Shown here: positions 1 to 5,995 of the stretch, in pieces
Layout of the letters: the number at the start of each line of letters is the position of its first letter
Position numbering within the stretch: position 1 is the stretch's first letter
DNA from: Candidatus Bathyarchaeota archaeon
GTDB taxonomy: Archaea > Thermoproteota > Bathyarchaeia > TCS64
Reading direction: 5' to 3'
DNA length: 6,503 bases
NCBI GenBank assembly: GCA_016934355.1
Contig: JAFGTA010000120.1
Span: 1-6,503, forward strand
Notes under the pieces: generated by a model
What the model saw: the letters and a program-made list of their open reading frames with translations, nothing else
Database searches by the model: none
What the model was told of the DNA's origin: nothing
Made by a program: the position numbers and the translations under genes

Positions 1-561
1 CCGGATGTCGAGACCTACGCGAAGGGCATCACCTGCGGCTATGTGCCCCTGGGCGCCTGCGTCATCAACAAGAAGATGGCGGACCACTTCGACGAGAAGG
101 GGTTCCCCCACAGCTACACGTACAGCGGCCACGCCGTCAGCTGCGCAACCGCCCTCGCCGTCATCGGCATCTACGAGAAGGAGAAGCTCGCAGACCGCGC
201 CGCCAAGATGGGCGCCTACTTGATGGATGAACTCCAGGGCATGATGGAGCGGGCGCCAATAATCGGCGATGTAAGGGGCCTCGGCCTCTTCATGGGCGTC
301 GAGCTCGTCAAGGACAGGGACACCAAGGAGAGCCTCATACCAAGGGAGCTGCCGGCCGATGAGAAGAAGGACCCCGACAAGAACCCCATGCAGTACTTCA
401 CGGGCAGGGTCAAGGAGAACGGGCTGGTGCTGGGCAGTAGCTGGAACACAAGCATCCTCAGGATGATGCCGGCGCTGATAATCACCAAGGACCAGATCGA
501 CGAGGGCCTCGGCCTACTGGAGAAGACTCTGAACGAGACCACCGAGAAGTTCGGTCTCTGA
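1..561 (+). CDS. Class III PLP-dependent aminotransferase, C-terminal part (5' end outside window)
   Basis: This is the last 186 residues of a fold-type I, class III aminotransferase; the family is usually about 430-450 residues, so more than half lies to the left. Reading frame 1 is open from the first base. The segment AKGITCGYVPLGA carries the family signature around the Schiff-base lysine (Lys8 of the visible part). It is followed by the TYSGHAVSCATALAVI segment typical of the omega-amino-acid:pyruvate / 4-aminobutyrate-type branch, then by the small C-terminal domain with VRGLGLFMGVEL. The protein should move an amino group from an amine or omega-amino acid to a keto acid in the cytoplasm. 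The substrate cannot be read from this fragment. An insert rich in Lys, Asp and Pro (about residues 110-130) precedes the final substrate-domain strands. Codon use is GC-rich like the M14 gene. It ends in TGA, and no operon partner follows on this strand. The class assignment is firm, the exact reaction is not. Confidence 0.93.
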   Translation, partial: PDVETYAKGITCGYVPLGACVINKKMADHFDEKGFPHSYTYSGHAVSCATALAVIGIYEKEKLADRAAKMGAYLMDELQGMMERAPIIGDVRGLGLFMGVELVKDRDTKESLIPRELPADEKKDPDKNPMQYFTGRVKENGLVLGSSWNTSILRMMPALIITKDQIDEGLGLLEKTLNETTEKFGL

Positions 562-772
562 CTCTATTTCCATCCAACACCCATTTTCTCTCATAGGGTT
601 CAGCCGAGAGACGCTTGATTTCTGGAAGACGCGAATACACGGAGCATTACAGGCGGCGCGGCACCACCCTCGGGGTCGAATCCCACCATGTGTTTTGGGG
701 TCTGCCGGTGGGTTAGGTGCAATATGTCTCAATTCCCCGGTTACTGTATGCGTTTTTGCTTTGATTCTCGGG

Positions 773-791
773 GTAAAAACTACGTTTTTAC
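773..791. repeat. Perfect 8-bp inverted repeat, 3-nt loop
   Basis: GTAAAAAC (773-780) is matched exactly by GTTTTTAC (784-791) around the spacer TAC. As RNA it would be a compact hairpin with an A/U-rich stem. Its T-run could help end transcription after the aminotransferase gene, but it lies 210 bp beyond that stop codon, so the role is a guess. Confidence 0.5.
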
Positions 792-859
792 ATTGATCTG
801 GATCGGAAAGAAGGTGTTTTAGGGTTTCTTTGTGCTTAAGAGGGCTGGTTTCCGGTTTT

Positions 860-877
860 CCGGGGGGTACCCCCCGG
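860..877. repeat. 18-bp perfect GC-rich palindrome
   Basis: CCGGGGGGTACCCCCCGG reads the same on both strands over all 18 bases. A seven-base-pair GC stem with a GTAC loop is possible in RNA or as a DNA cruciform. It sits in the gap between two genes that end towards each other, and could be a terminator-like hairpin or a dimeric protein binding site. No second copy was seen in the window. Confidence 0.6.
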
Positions 878-906
878 TTAGCGGCTATCCTTTGTGAGGA
901 ATCCGT

Positions 907-920
907 ATAATACATATTAT
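907..920. repeat. Small A/T-rich inverted repeat
   Basis: ATAATA (907-912) and TATTAT (915-920) are perfect complements around CA. It lies 30 bp to the right of the GC palindrome, at the point where the sequence becomes AT-rich. In AT-rich DNA such a repeat may be chance, or a TATA-like element usable in either direction. Confidence 0.35.
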
Positions 921-1013
921 CTTTAGACCAAGATGAAATTCTGTTTACTATTTTATCTGTAATAGGTTGAATGATTAATGTTAGAAGTGCTGTCTTATCT
1001 TTGAATAAGTGAT

Positions 1014-1018
1014 AAAAA
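1014..1018 (-). terminator. Probable U-tract terminator of the lectin-like gene
   Basis: On the minus strand the stop codon (1038-1036) is followed about 18 bases later by CTCTTTTTATC, a run of five T. Archaeal transcription often ends at short U-tracts without a strong hairpin. No stem is seen here, so the call rests on the T-run and its position only. Confidence 0.3.
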
Positions 1019-1035
1019 GAGACGGTTTTTGTTAT

Positions 1036-1607
1036 TTAGGTTGGCGGAGGTATTTTCCAGATGAATACGCGCGCATAATCCCAATTCGAATCAGTTGGTT
1101 CCCGAATGAGATAAATTGTGTTTTCATCTGGTGCGTTCCATTCTACACCATCGTGCTTGGTAGTAGAACCCGTTTGCGATTCGTCTCCATAAAGTCGTAT
1201 TTGGTGCATCCTAGCACCATCATCTTCTCCAGGTACCCCACCGCTTGCCCCTAGAATGTAAATAAATAAGTCATATGTGCCCTGATTGTGAGTTAACGTT
1301 GCATAATATGGCCAGTTATTCAGTGCTATCCATCCACTGTCATAGTCTGGTGCGGAGAATGAGGCTGATGTGGGGTTGTCTTCTAATGTCTTTACCCTGT
1401 CTTCAAGTTCATCAATCTTTGTTTCAAGATCGTTTATTTGGGTTTGATAGTTTTGTTCTTCAATTATTGTTACTCTTTCAAATAGGTTGTTTACTGTTTC
1501 CCATATTTGGTTAAATGGGTTATCTTCTTTTTTTTTGAATAGGCTGAAGGTACAATGATAAGTGATAGTACCAATAGCGATAATATGATTATTTGATTCT
1601 TTTTCAT
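1036..1607 (-). pseudogene. Secreted coiled-coil protein with H-type-lectin/tail-fibre-like domain, frameshifted at an A9 run
   Basis: The ATG at 1607 starts MKKNQIIILSLLVLSLIIVPSAYS, a typical signal peptide: two lysines, a hydrophobic core and a small-residue cleavage region. At 1536-1528 the coding strand has nine A. Read literally, the frame continues only to a 38-residue product (stop 1493-1491). One extra A joins it to a second frame that is open from 1527 to the TAA at 1038-1036, giving about 190 residues. The joined protein has a heptad-like charged coiled coil (about 33-77, e.g. INDLETKIDELEDRVKTLED), then a beta-rich domain. That domain begins DSGWIALN, has a THNQGTYDLFIYI strand pair and ends SNWDYARVFIWKI. 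This pattern is known from small archaeal secreted proteins and resembles H-type lectin or phage tail-fibre tips, so an extracellular trimeric binding protein is inferred. Codons are A/T-rich, unlike the neighbours. The break could be a sequencing error in the homopolymer, phase variation, transcriptional slippage or true decay. Confidence 0.72.
1528..1536 (-). other. A9 homopolymer (slippage-prone site) inside the coding sequence
   Basis: The plus strand has nine consecutive T between C1527 and G1537, which is nine A on the coding strand directly after the signal peptide codons. Nine A puts the signal peptide and the mature domain in different frames; ten or seven would put them in the same frame. 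Runs of this length are known sites of polymerase slippage, both in cells and in sequencing. Confidence 0.8.
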
Positions 1608-1636
1608 TTTTGTTTCACAGATACTAAATGTCAAGA

Positions 1637-1648
1637 TTTATTATATGA
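1637..1648 (-). promoter_or_regulatory. TATA-box-like promoter of the lectin-like gene
   Basis: On the minus strand TCATATAATAAA lies about 30-41 bases upstream of the ATG at 1607. An archaeal start site about 25 bp downstream of the box would give a leader of only some 10 bases. No Shine-Dalgarno sequence is seen before the ATG, which fits a nearly leaderless mRNA. Confidence 0.5.
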
Positions 1649-1784
1649 GGCTTTGTTCAACACATAGAAACGCTACTTCCACTTGGATTCGAGTTCACCT
1701 CAGACAGATGATTTCAAATTTCATAATTTGCAGTATATACAACAACTCTTGAAGAAATATTCAAGTAATTCATGCGTTATCGCC

Positions 1785-1794
1785 AAATATATAC
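1785..1794 (+). promoter_or_regulatory. TATA-box-like promoter of the TIGR04076 gene
   Basis: AAATATATAC, preceded by CGCC, lies 64-73 bases upstream of the ATG at 1858. A start about 25 bp downstream of the box would leave a leader of roughly 40 bases. GAGG at 1836-1839 is too far from the ATG to be a normal ribosome binding site. Confidence 0.4.
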
Positions 1795-1857
1795 ATTGAT
1801 TAACTCGCCTCCATCCATCCGCATGCCTTTTACACCGAGGCCCCACCTTCATACACC

Positions 1858-2211
1858 ATGTACAAAGTGGTTTTCACGGTAGTGGAGGTCAACGAGCCTG
1901 CAAGCCTGGACGGGGAGCCCACCCACGTATCTGGCCCGTGCAAGATGTACCGCGTCGGAGACAGGATGACAGTCGTAGGCAACCCGGGTCGCCTCGTTCT
2001 GGAGGAGACTGACAGCGTCTGCCTCGCGGCGTTCAGCGCCATGCTGCCGCTCACCAGCGCCATGACACGGGAGGTCACCGAGCCCTGGGACTACATGAAC
2101 AAGATAAAGTACTACAGCTGCCCCGACTCGGAGAGGCCCGTGGTCTTCAAGGTGGAGCGCATAGAGGTGGAGCAGGGAGAGTACCCCACCCCGTACGGCG
2201 ACAAAAAGTAG
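1858..2211 (+). CDS. TIGR04076 family protein
   Basis: The product is 117 residues, soluble, with no signal peptide or membrane segment. It shows the order of elements known for TIGR04076: a short N-terminal beta strand (MYKVVFTVVEV), a segment with PCKMYRVGDRMTV where family members have a C-x-x-Y-x-x-G-D-x pattern, and a middle part ending in W-x-Y. A terminal CPDSERPVVFKVERIE corresponds to the conserved CPDGxRPVVFxLER-like tail. Cys28 and the late Cys are family-conserved and might bind a metal or be redox active; this is inference, since the family has no established function. Family members are often 85-120 residues, so this one looks full length. The ATG at 1858 was chosen because the domain starts directly there and no in-frame upstream ATG is close. 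Its stop (2209-2211) is only two bases from the stop of the convergent peptidase gene. Confidence 0.8.
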   Translation: MYKVVFTVVEVNEPASLDGEPTHVSGPCKMYRVGDRMTVVGNPGRLVLEETDSVCLAAFSAMLPLTSAMTREVTEPWDYMNKIKYYSCPDSERPVVFKVERIEVEQGEYPTPYGDKK

Positions 2212-2213
2212 CG

Positions 2214-4697
2214 CTAGGCTGCTCCGTAGAAGATGCTGTTGAACAGCAGCTTGAACGTCGCCCGGTTCTGGTTCCTGAAGTGAGGCTCACACCCCAACAT
2301 CAGTATGGTGCCGTCACCCGCCGGGCACTCCGCAACCGCAGCCAGCCCACGTAGATGCTTCTCCCCCAGAATCCAGCCGCTGAGCAGCGGGTCCGCCTCG
2401 GGGTACCACGCAACGGCGAAGCCGTCCTTCACCTTGAAGGCCGGGCTGTGAAGGTACATCACCGCCTCCTCCCTGCTGAACCCGTAGCCCACAGGGTGGG
2501 TGTCGTCCACCATGACCCTGAGCAGGCTTCCCGGGCAATACAGCTCCTTCTGGTCCAGCCCCTCGGTGGCCAGCTCGGCGCCCGCCCACAGCTCCTTGAC
2601 GGCGTACTCGCACGCCCTGTTCAGCGTCACCACGGTGCCTCCCTGCTCCAGGAACTTTAGCATCTCGCGGTTGCCGCTCTCCTCGATGCCTCTCCTATAC
2701 TTGGGCTCGTAGGTCTTCGGGTCCATCCACTTCTGGCCCGCCATGCCCTTCATCACTATGTCGCGAGTCATGTCCGGGACTATCAGGACGTCCACCTTCT
2801 TCCTGACGCCACCGGCTCTGACATCCTCGGGGTACAGGTTCACGTAGCTGAAGTCGTACTCCTCAAGCACCATCCTGAGCCACCCCTCGTCGGCGTTGGG
2901 CAGGTGCGCCCTATAGACGCCGACCCTGGGCTTGACCAGCTCGAAGCTGTCCTCCAGAGGCTCGTCGACGCCGTAGAAGTCGAGGCCCAGCTCCTCCGCG
3001 AGCCCGTGGATGAGCTTCCTGCCGCTATCCACCACGAAGGCGCCCGGCTTCAGCGTGACATCTTCAAGCTCCACCACGTCCATGCAGCGGCTCACCTTGT
3101 ACCCCGCGTCGAGTAGCCTGTTCGCAGCCTTGTAGGCGTAGTTAGGAACCGCGGAGAAGACGTAGTAAGGCTTCCCACGCCCATGGACCACGCCCTTCGG
3201 CAGCGTCGGCATCTCTATGGGTTTGAGCTTCGCCTCGAACGCCGAGCCCACCTGAGAGACCTCGACGCCCAGCTGCAGGCTCAGGGTGTGAGCCGTCACG
3301 TCGTAAGGCACCTTCGGAGGCGCGTCAGGGCTCTCACGAAGGTCCGGGTACACCTGGTTCTCCAGCATCGTCTTGGCGAAGTTACCGTAAGGCTGAGCGT
3401 ACTTGACCACGTAGCTGCCAGCGGGGTACTCGACGCCGTCCGCTGTGAAAGGCCCCTCAGATACGTGCACCTCCACGTCACCCATCCGCAGGACCCATAG
3501 AAGCTCCTTCAAGGCGCCCTGGTCCCGCTGAGCCGTCGAGATCACGAATGCGTAGGGGCCGCCAGCGGGCTCCATCGCCCTCCTGCCCATGGCGAGGGTG
3601 CCCCTCAGCCACCGCTTCCTGAACTTGGCCGCCGTCTGCAGGCACGCGAACGCCGCCGTGTACTCGTATTCTATGATGTCTCTGAGTGTCCAGGCGCCGC
3701 CCTTCCACGGGATGGGGTGGTTCCACCTCGACGCCTTGGGGTTGAAGCCCCTCTCGGTCTCCATCTCCTCTGGCTTGACCTCGATGGGCGACGCGATCTT
3801 GACCGAAGCCGCCTCGCTGAGGATGCGGATGCCGCCGTGGTGGTGCTGGTACGCCCTCGCCGGGGTCCACGCGTCAAACACCCAGTGCGTCGCGACGCCT
3901 CCCTTATCCTCGCGAGCCAACGCGTCCGCCATGCTTATACCCATGAAGTTGACGCCGCTCGTGAGCACAGGGTCGATGTTCGGCTCGTAGGGGTCGATGA
4001 ACGGAGGCACGTAGAACCTGGGCCCCTTGCTCCCCATCTGGTGGATGTCGTACACTATCTGGGGGTGCCACATGTTGTGAACATGCTCGATGGTCATCTG
4101 CGTCTCCTTGAGCGTGAACATGTACCAGTCCCTGTTGTTGTCGTGGCCCGCGTACTCGTGGTAGACATAGGGCGGCCCCGAGCCCTCCCACTCTGTGCCA
4201 AGGTACCTGTTGTACCACTCGCAGACGATCCTGTTACCGTCCGGGTTCAGGCTCGGCACGAACAGGAAAACCACGTTATCCAGAATCTCCTTAACCTCCG
4301 GGCCGTCGTCCGTCGCCAGCCTGTGCAGCAGCTCCATGCTCATCTGGCTGCCGCCCACCTCCGTGCTGTGGATGCTGCAGCTGATCAACGCAACCGTCTT
4401 ACCCTTCTTTATGAGGGACTCCGCCTCCTCGTCGCTCAACCCATCCGGTTTACTGAGCCTCATCTGGATGGCGCGCAGCTCCTCAAGGTTACCGAGGTTC
4501 TCGGGCGAGGAGACTGTTGCCGCGAGGAACGGGTTCCCCAGCGTGGTCTCCCCCAGATTCTCCACCTGTACACGCGGCGAAGCCTCCGCCACCTTCATGA
4601 AGTAATCAACTATCTCCGGCCAGTCGGCCAGCTTCCGGTCGGTCCCGACCCTGAATCCTAGATGCTCCTCAGGAGCGGGAACGTTGTTAGATCCCAT
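2214..4697 (-). CDS. M14 family zinc carboxypeptidase, large form with C-terminal amidotransferase-like domain
   Basis: The ATG at 4697 gives 827 residues; a TTG at 4733 would add 12. The ATG is preferred because the family's N-terminal motif (PAPEEHLGFRVGTDRKLADW) starts just after it and the TTG lies in the likely promoter/leader. Numbered from the ATG, the zinc site is His110 and Glu113 in SIHSTE plus His219 in YDIHQMG. HDNNRDWY around 185-192 has the Asn-Arg substrate carboxylate pair, and Glu295 in ILSEAAS is the probable catalytic glutamate. The long middle part is followed from about residue 632 by a Rossmann-like segment (VDVLIVPDMTRDI, then FLEQGGTVVTL) resembling class I glutamine amidotransferases, seen in other large M14 proteins. 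It ends in the family tail PHFRNQNRATFKLLFNSIF. It should cleave peptides from the C-terminus. Many bacterial relatives carry a signal peptide, but none is visible here, so a cytoplasmic role is inferred. All key residues are present. Confidence 0.9.
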   Translation of the reverse strand: MGSNNVPAPEEHLGFRVGTDRKLADWPEIVDYFMKVAEASPRVQVENLGETTLGNPFLAATVSSPENLGNLEELRAIQMRLSKPDGLSDEEAESLIKKGKTVALISCSIHSTEVGGSQMSMELLHRLATDDGPEVKEILDNVVFLFVPSLNPDGNRIVCEWYNRYLGTEWEGSGPPYVYHEYAGHDNNRDWYMFTLKETQMTIEHVHNMWHPQIVYDIHQMGSKGPRFYVPPFIDPYEPNIDPVLTSGVNFMGISMADALAREDKGGVATHWVFDAWTPARAYQHHHGGIRILSEAASVKIASPIEVKPEEMETERGFNPKASRWNHPIPWKGGAWTLRDIIEYEYTAAFACLQTAAKFRKRWLRGTLAMGRRAMEPAGGPYAFVISTAQRDQGALKELLWVLRMGDVEVHVSEGPFTADGVEYPAGSYVVKYAQPYGNFAKTMLENQVYPDLRESPDAPPKVPYDVTAHTLSLQLGVEVSQVGSAFEAKLKPIEMPTLPKGVVHGRGKPYYVFSAVPNYAYKAANRLLDAGYKVSRCMDVVELEDVTLKPGAFVVDSGRKLIHGLAEELGLDFYGVDEPLEDSFELVKPRVGVYRAHLPNADEGWLRMVLEEYDFSYVNLYPEDVRAGGVRKKVDVLIVPDMTRDIVMKGMAGQKWMDPKTYEPKYRRGIEESGNREMLKFLEQGGTVVTLNRACEYAVKELWAGAELATEGLDQKELYCPGSLLRVMVDDTHPVGYGFSREEAVMYLHSPAFKVKDGFAVAWYPEADPLLSGWILGEKHLRGLAAVAECPAGDGTILMLGCEPHFRNQNRATFKLLFNSIFYGAA

Positions 4698-4733
4698 GGG
4701 TGAAGAGATGTATCTACGGCTAGTTAAGCTCAA

Positions 4734-4745
4734 CGAATAATCTAA
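4734..4745. promoter_or_regulatory. Shared A/T-rich element of a divergent promoter
   Basis: The gap between the peptidase ATG (4697, minus) and the membrane-protein ATG (4771, plus) is only 73 bp. Its only A/T-rich patch, GAATAATCTAAG, lies about 26-37 bases before the plus-strand ATG and about 37-48 before the minus-strand ATG. It could therefore serve as a TATA box in both directions, with short leaders. This placement also argues against the TTG at 4733 as the peptidase start. Confidence 0.4.
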
Positions 4746-4770
4746 GAACCCAGAGCACGATCAATAAGGA

Positions 4771-5292
4771 ATGGACTCCGAACCATCCGAAGACGAGAAG
4801 CCAGAGGACGAGGCAGAGGAGCCTGACGACGAAGCTTCTGAAACTGACGAGGACAAGCTAGAAGATAAGCCTGAGGAGGCTCTCAAGCCTAAGAAGAAGC
4901 GGCCTGTCCTCTACGACTACCTTGCGGGGGCGATGCTAGCCAACGGCGTCGTCTGGATCTGGATGCAGGCGCTACCTCTCTTCATCAAAGGCAACGATCA
5001 GCTGATCTTTAACGTTATCGCCGAGCTCAGTTGGGTGGTCTTCATCTTCGGGGGCTACATCTCGTCCAGACAGGTGTGTAAAAGGGCTGAAGAGAAACAC
5101 CTGCTCGTCGGGCTGAAGCTGGCTGCCGCCTCCTGGGTCATGGGCATCCTCATCATGTTCACCCTTGCCCCCGACCCCGACTTTAGGCTCATAGTGGCCC
5201 TTCTCATATGCTTCGCCGCGGGTGGTGTACTGGGGGGCTACATGGCCGTTAGGGCTAACCTAAACAAGAGGCGGCGGCAGGCAATCTCTTAA
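4771..5292 (+). CDS. Four-helix membrane protein with acidic N-terminal tail
   Basis: The product is 173 residues. Residues 1-36 contain 21 Asp or Glu and almost no hydrophobic residues, so the tail is probably disordered. A basic patch, KPKKKR (39-44), follows, then four likely membrane helices at about 50-72, 78-98, 111-132 and 139-161, and a basic end, NKRRRQ. The loop after helix 2 has GGYISSRQVCKRAEEKH, and helix 4 is glycine-rich (AAGGVLGGYMAVRA). This layout resembles small four-helix families such as TIGR04086/DUF3792, where a Gly-Gly-x-x-x-x-R pattern ends helix 2, but the match is by eye only. No catalytic motif is visible. Positive-inside reasoning puts both ends in the cytoplasm. 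The ATG at 4771 follows the TATA-like element by about 30 bases, which suggests a nearly leaderless mRNA. The gene at 5335 follows in the same direction after 42 bp. Confidence 0.7.
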   Translation: MDSEPSEDEKPEDEAEEPDDEASETDEDKLEDKPEEALKPKKKRPVLYDYLAGAMLANGVVWIWMQALPLFIKGNDQLIFNVIAELSWVVFIFGGYISSRQVCKRAEEKHLLVGLKLAAASWVMGILIMFTLAPDPDFRLIVALLICFAAGGVLGGYMAVRANLNKRRRQAIS

Positions 5293-5295
5293 TAC
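5288..5295 (+). promoter_or_regulatory. Possible TATA box of the 5335 gene, overlapping the upstream stop codon
   Basis: CTTAATAC lies 40-47 bases upstream of the ATG at 5335 and includes the TAA of the membrane-protein gene. If used, the 5335 gene has its own promoter with a short leader; otherwise it is co-transcribed across the 42-bp gap. Confidence 0.3.
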
Positions 5296-5334
5296 CCCTG
5301 TTCCTCTGTATGGTCATAGCCAAGTGTAGAAGCC

Positions 5335-5724
5335 ATGTTCTTGGACGAAGAGGTCACCCCCGAGGAGGAGGAAAAGGTCATAGAATGGGCGGCCCAAGAA
5401 TTCCACAAGTACGGCCTCGATGCGGCGGCCATCCTGTTCCTGGAGAGCGGTAAACCCCTCGCCTTCATCGGCAGCCAGATAGGCTCGATGTTCGTCATGC
5501 CGTTCCTCCCCTTCCTCGGGGACAGCGCCTACATCAATGGGGACAAGTTCTTCAAGGTCTTCCAGAATCGCGCCAACTTAGAGAAGCTCATCAAGAGGCT
5601 GGAGAATTTGTCCGAGAAGGGACTTGTGAACGAAGAAAAAGGTGAAAGGGGAGAGGGGGAGAAAGAGATGGAGATAAAAACCAGAGAAGAAAGGAAGGGT
5701 TGGAGAAGGTACATTCCCTTCTAG
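5335..5724 (+). CDS. Conserved hypothetical archaeal protein (FLES-KPLAFIGSQ type)
   Basis: The product is 129 residues of unknown function. It begins with an acidic helix (MFLDEEVTPEEEEKVIEWAA), followed by HKYGLDAAAILFLESGKPLAFIGSQ (about 24-48), a short hydrophobic stretch MFVMPFLPFLG (52-62), and a helix with NRANLEKLIKRLENL (78-92). The order acidic helix, F-L-E-x-x-K-P-L, hydrophobic segment, N-x-E-K-L-I-x-x-L-E is one I recognise from short uncharacterised archaeal proteins; the hydrophobic stretch suggests contact with a membrane or partner rather than a full transmembrane helix. Residues from about 100 to the end are a Lys/Glu/Arg-rich tail encoded by a nearly pure purine tract, less likely to be part of the conserved fold. 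The ATG at 5335 is the only good start near the family's first helix. It probably belongs with the membrane-protein gene 42 bp upstream. Confidence 0.65.
   Translation: MFLDEEVTPEEEEKVIEWAAQEFHKYGLDAAAILFLESGKPLAFIGSQIGSMFVMPFLPFLGDSAYINGDKFFKVFQNRANLEKLIKRLENLSEKGLVNEEKGERGEGEKEMEIKTREERKGWRRYIPF
5632..5680 (+). repeat. Polypurine, low-complexity tract
   Basis: Forty-six of 49 bases are A or G, with three T as the only exceptions, and the tract encodes the charged C-terminal tail of the 5335 gene. It explains the open frames seen opposite to it, which translate to Ser/Phe/Pro-rich strings and are not genes. Confidence 0.6.
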
Positions 5725-5995
5725 CATATTATGAAGGGTTGTGTGAACGCAGTTATTGATCATCCTCGATGTATCTGAGGTGTAAAAAAGTCACTCTTAA
5801 CTCAAGAGAGTAACTAAAGGACCGCTACATGTGATTATGTGTATTACTAACTTAAACGTCAGAAAAGGTGTGAAAAGCCCACAGTTTTCATTATTACAGG
5901 TATAATCTTATCCCTAAAATATCAGGAAACACAATAACTGGAAAAAAGTATTATATATATAGAATAGTAATCAATTCATAAGTCTATCATTCATT
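5725..5995. other. AT-rich non-coding stretch
   Basis: No gene is seen between the 5335 gene and the promoter of the DUF6754 gene; frames on both strands are short and interrupted. Small inverted repeats occur: CCTC/GAGG (5764-5767 and 5777-5780) and CTCTT/AAGAG (5794-5798 and 5804-5808, 5-nt loop). The first is followed by a run of six A, not T, so it does not look like a plus-strand terminator. Confidence 0.55.
5951..5961 (+). promoter_or_regulatory. Strong TATA box of the DUF6754 gene
   Basis: TTATATATATA is the clearest TATA element in the window, preceded by a run of six A. Transcription starting about 25 bp downstream (near 5982-5990) would give a 5' leader of roughly 90 bases that contains the whole GC-rich foldable segment at 5996-6041. 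Confidence 0.6.

Larger units (their letters stand above)
562..1035. other. Non-coding stretch with clustered inverted repeats
   Basis: No convincing gene is seen between the aminotransferase stop and the end of the minus-strand gene. A minus-strand frame over 514-915 stays open for 133 codons, but it overlaps the aminotransferase end and its translation resembles no family. A plus-strand frame of about 31 codons from the ATG at 724 has no support either. The stretch does contain four perfect inverted repeats: 682-687 with 707-712, 773-780 with 784-791, the 860-877 palindrome, and 907-912 with 915-920. Composition shifts from GC-rich at the left to AT-rich after about position 890. It could hold transcription ends, a small RNA, or decayed sequence; nothing seen decides between these. 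Confidence 0.6.
1608..1857. other. Divergent intergenic region, AT-rich, with two hairpin-like inverted repeats
   Basis: This 250-bp gap separates the starts of the minus-strand lectin-like gene and the plus-strand TIGR04076 gene. Besides the two TATA-like boxes it holds CAAATT/AATTTG (1715-1720 and 1725-1730, 4-nt spacer) and CTTGAA/TTCAAG (1748-1753 and 1760-1765, 6-nt spacer). They sit between the two promoters, where operators for a dimeric regulator would be expected, but chance in AT-rich DNA is possible. No coding sequence is seen. Confidence 0.5.

Noticed and set aside
663..690. tRNA T-arm-like sequence GGGGTCGAATCCCACC
   Set aside because: It is close to a T-loop half, but the 5' strand of the stem does not pair beyond three bases and no anticodon, D arm or acceptor stem is found around it. 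A decayed tRNA end used as an integration site cannot be shown.
724..819. 31-codon plus-strand frame from ATG 724
   Set aside because: It contains the 773-791 hairpin, has no ribosome binding site or promoter and no recognisable features.
514..915. 133-codon minus-strand open frame
   Set aside because: It overlaps the aminotransferase 3' end, crosses the palindrome cluster, and its translation is a Pro/Arg/Cys-rich string without family resemblance or promoter.
1009..1514. Two plus-strand open frames of about 80 codons
   Set aside because: They are antisense to the lectin-like gene, whose minus-strand frames give a signal peptide, a coiled coil and a recognisable domain.
3717..4661. 314-codon plus-strand open frame opposite the peptidase
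   Set aside because: The product is dominated by Arg, Val, Leu and His, as expected from antisense reading of a GC-biased gene; the opposite strand has a complete M14 protein with all active-site residues.
5529..5763. Minus-strand open frames opposite the 5335 gene
   Set aside because: Ser/Phe/Pro-rich strings are produced by the polypurine tract on the other strand.
5764..5808. Two small hairpins as a CRISPR or repeat array
   Set aside because: The arms are only 4-5 bp and differ from each other; no repeated unit with regular spacing exists.
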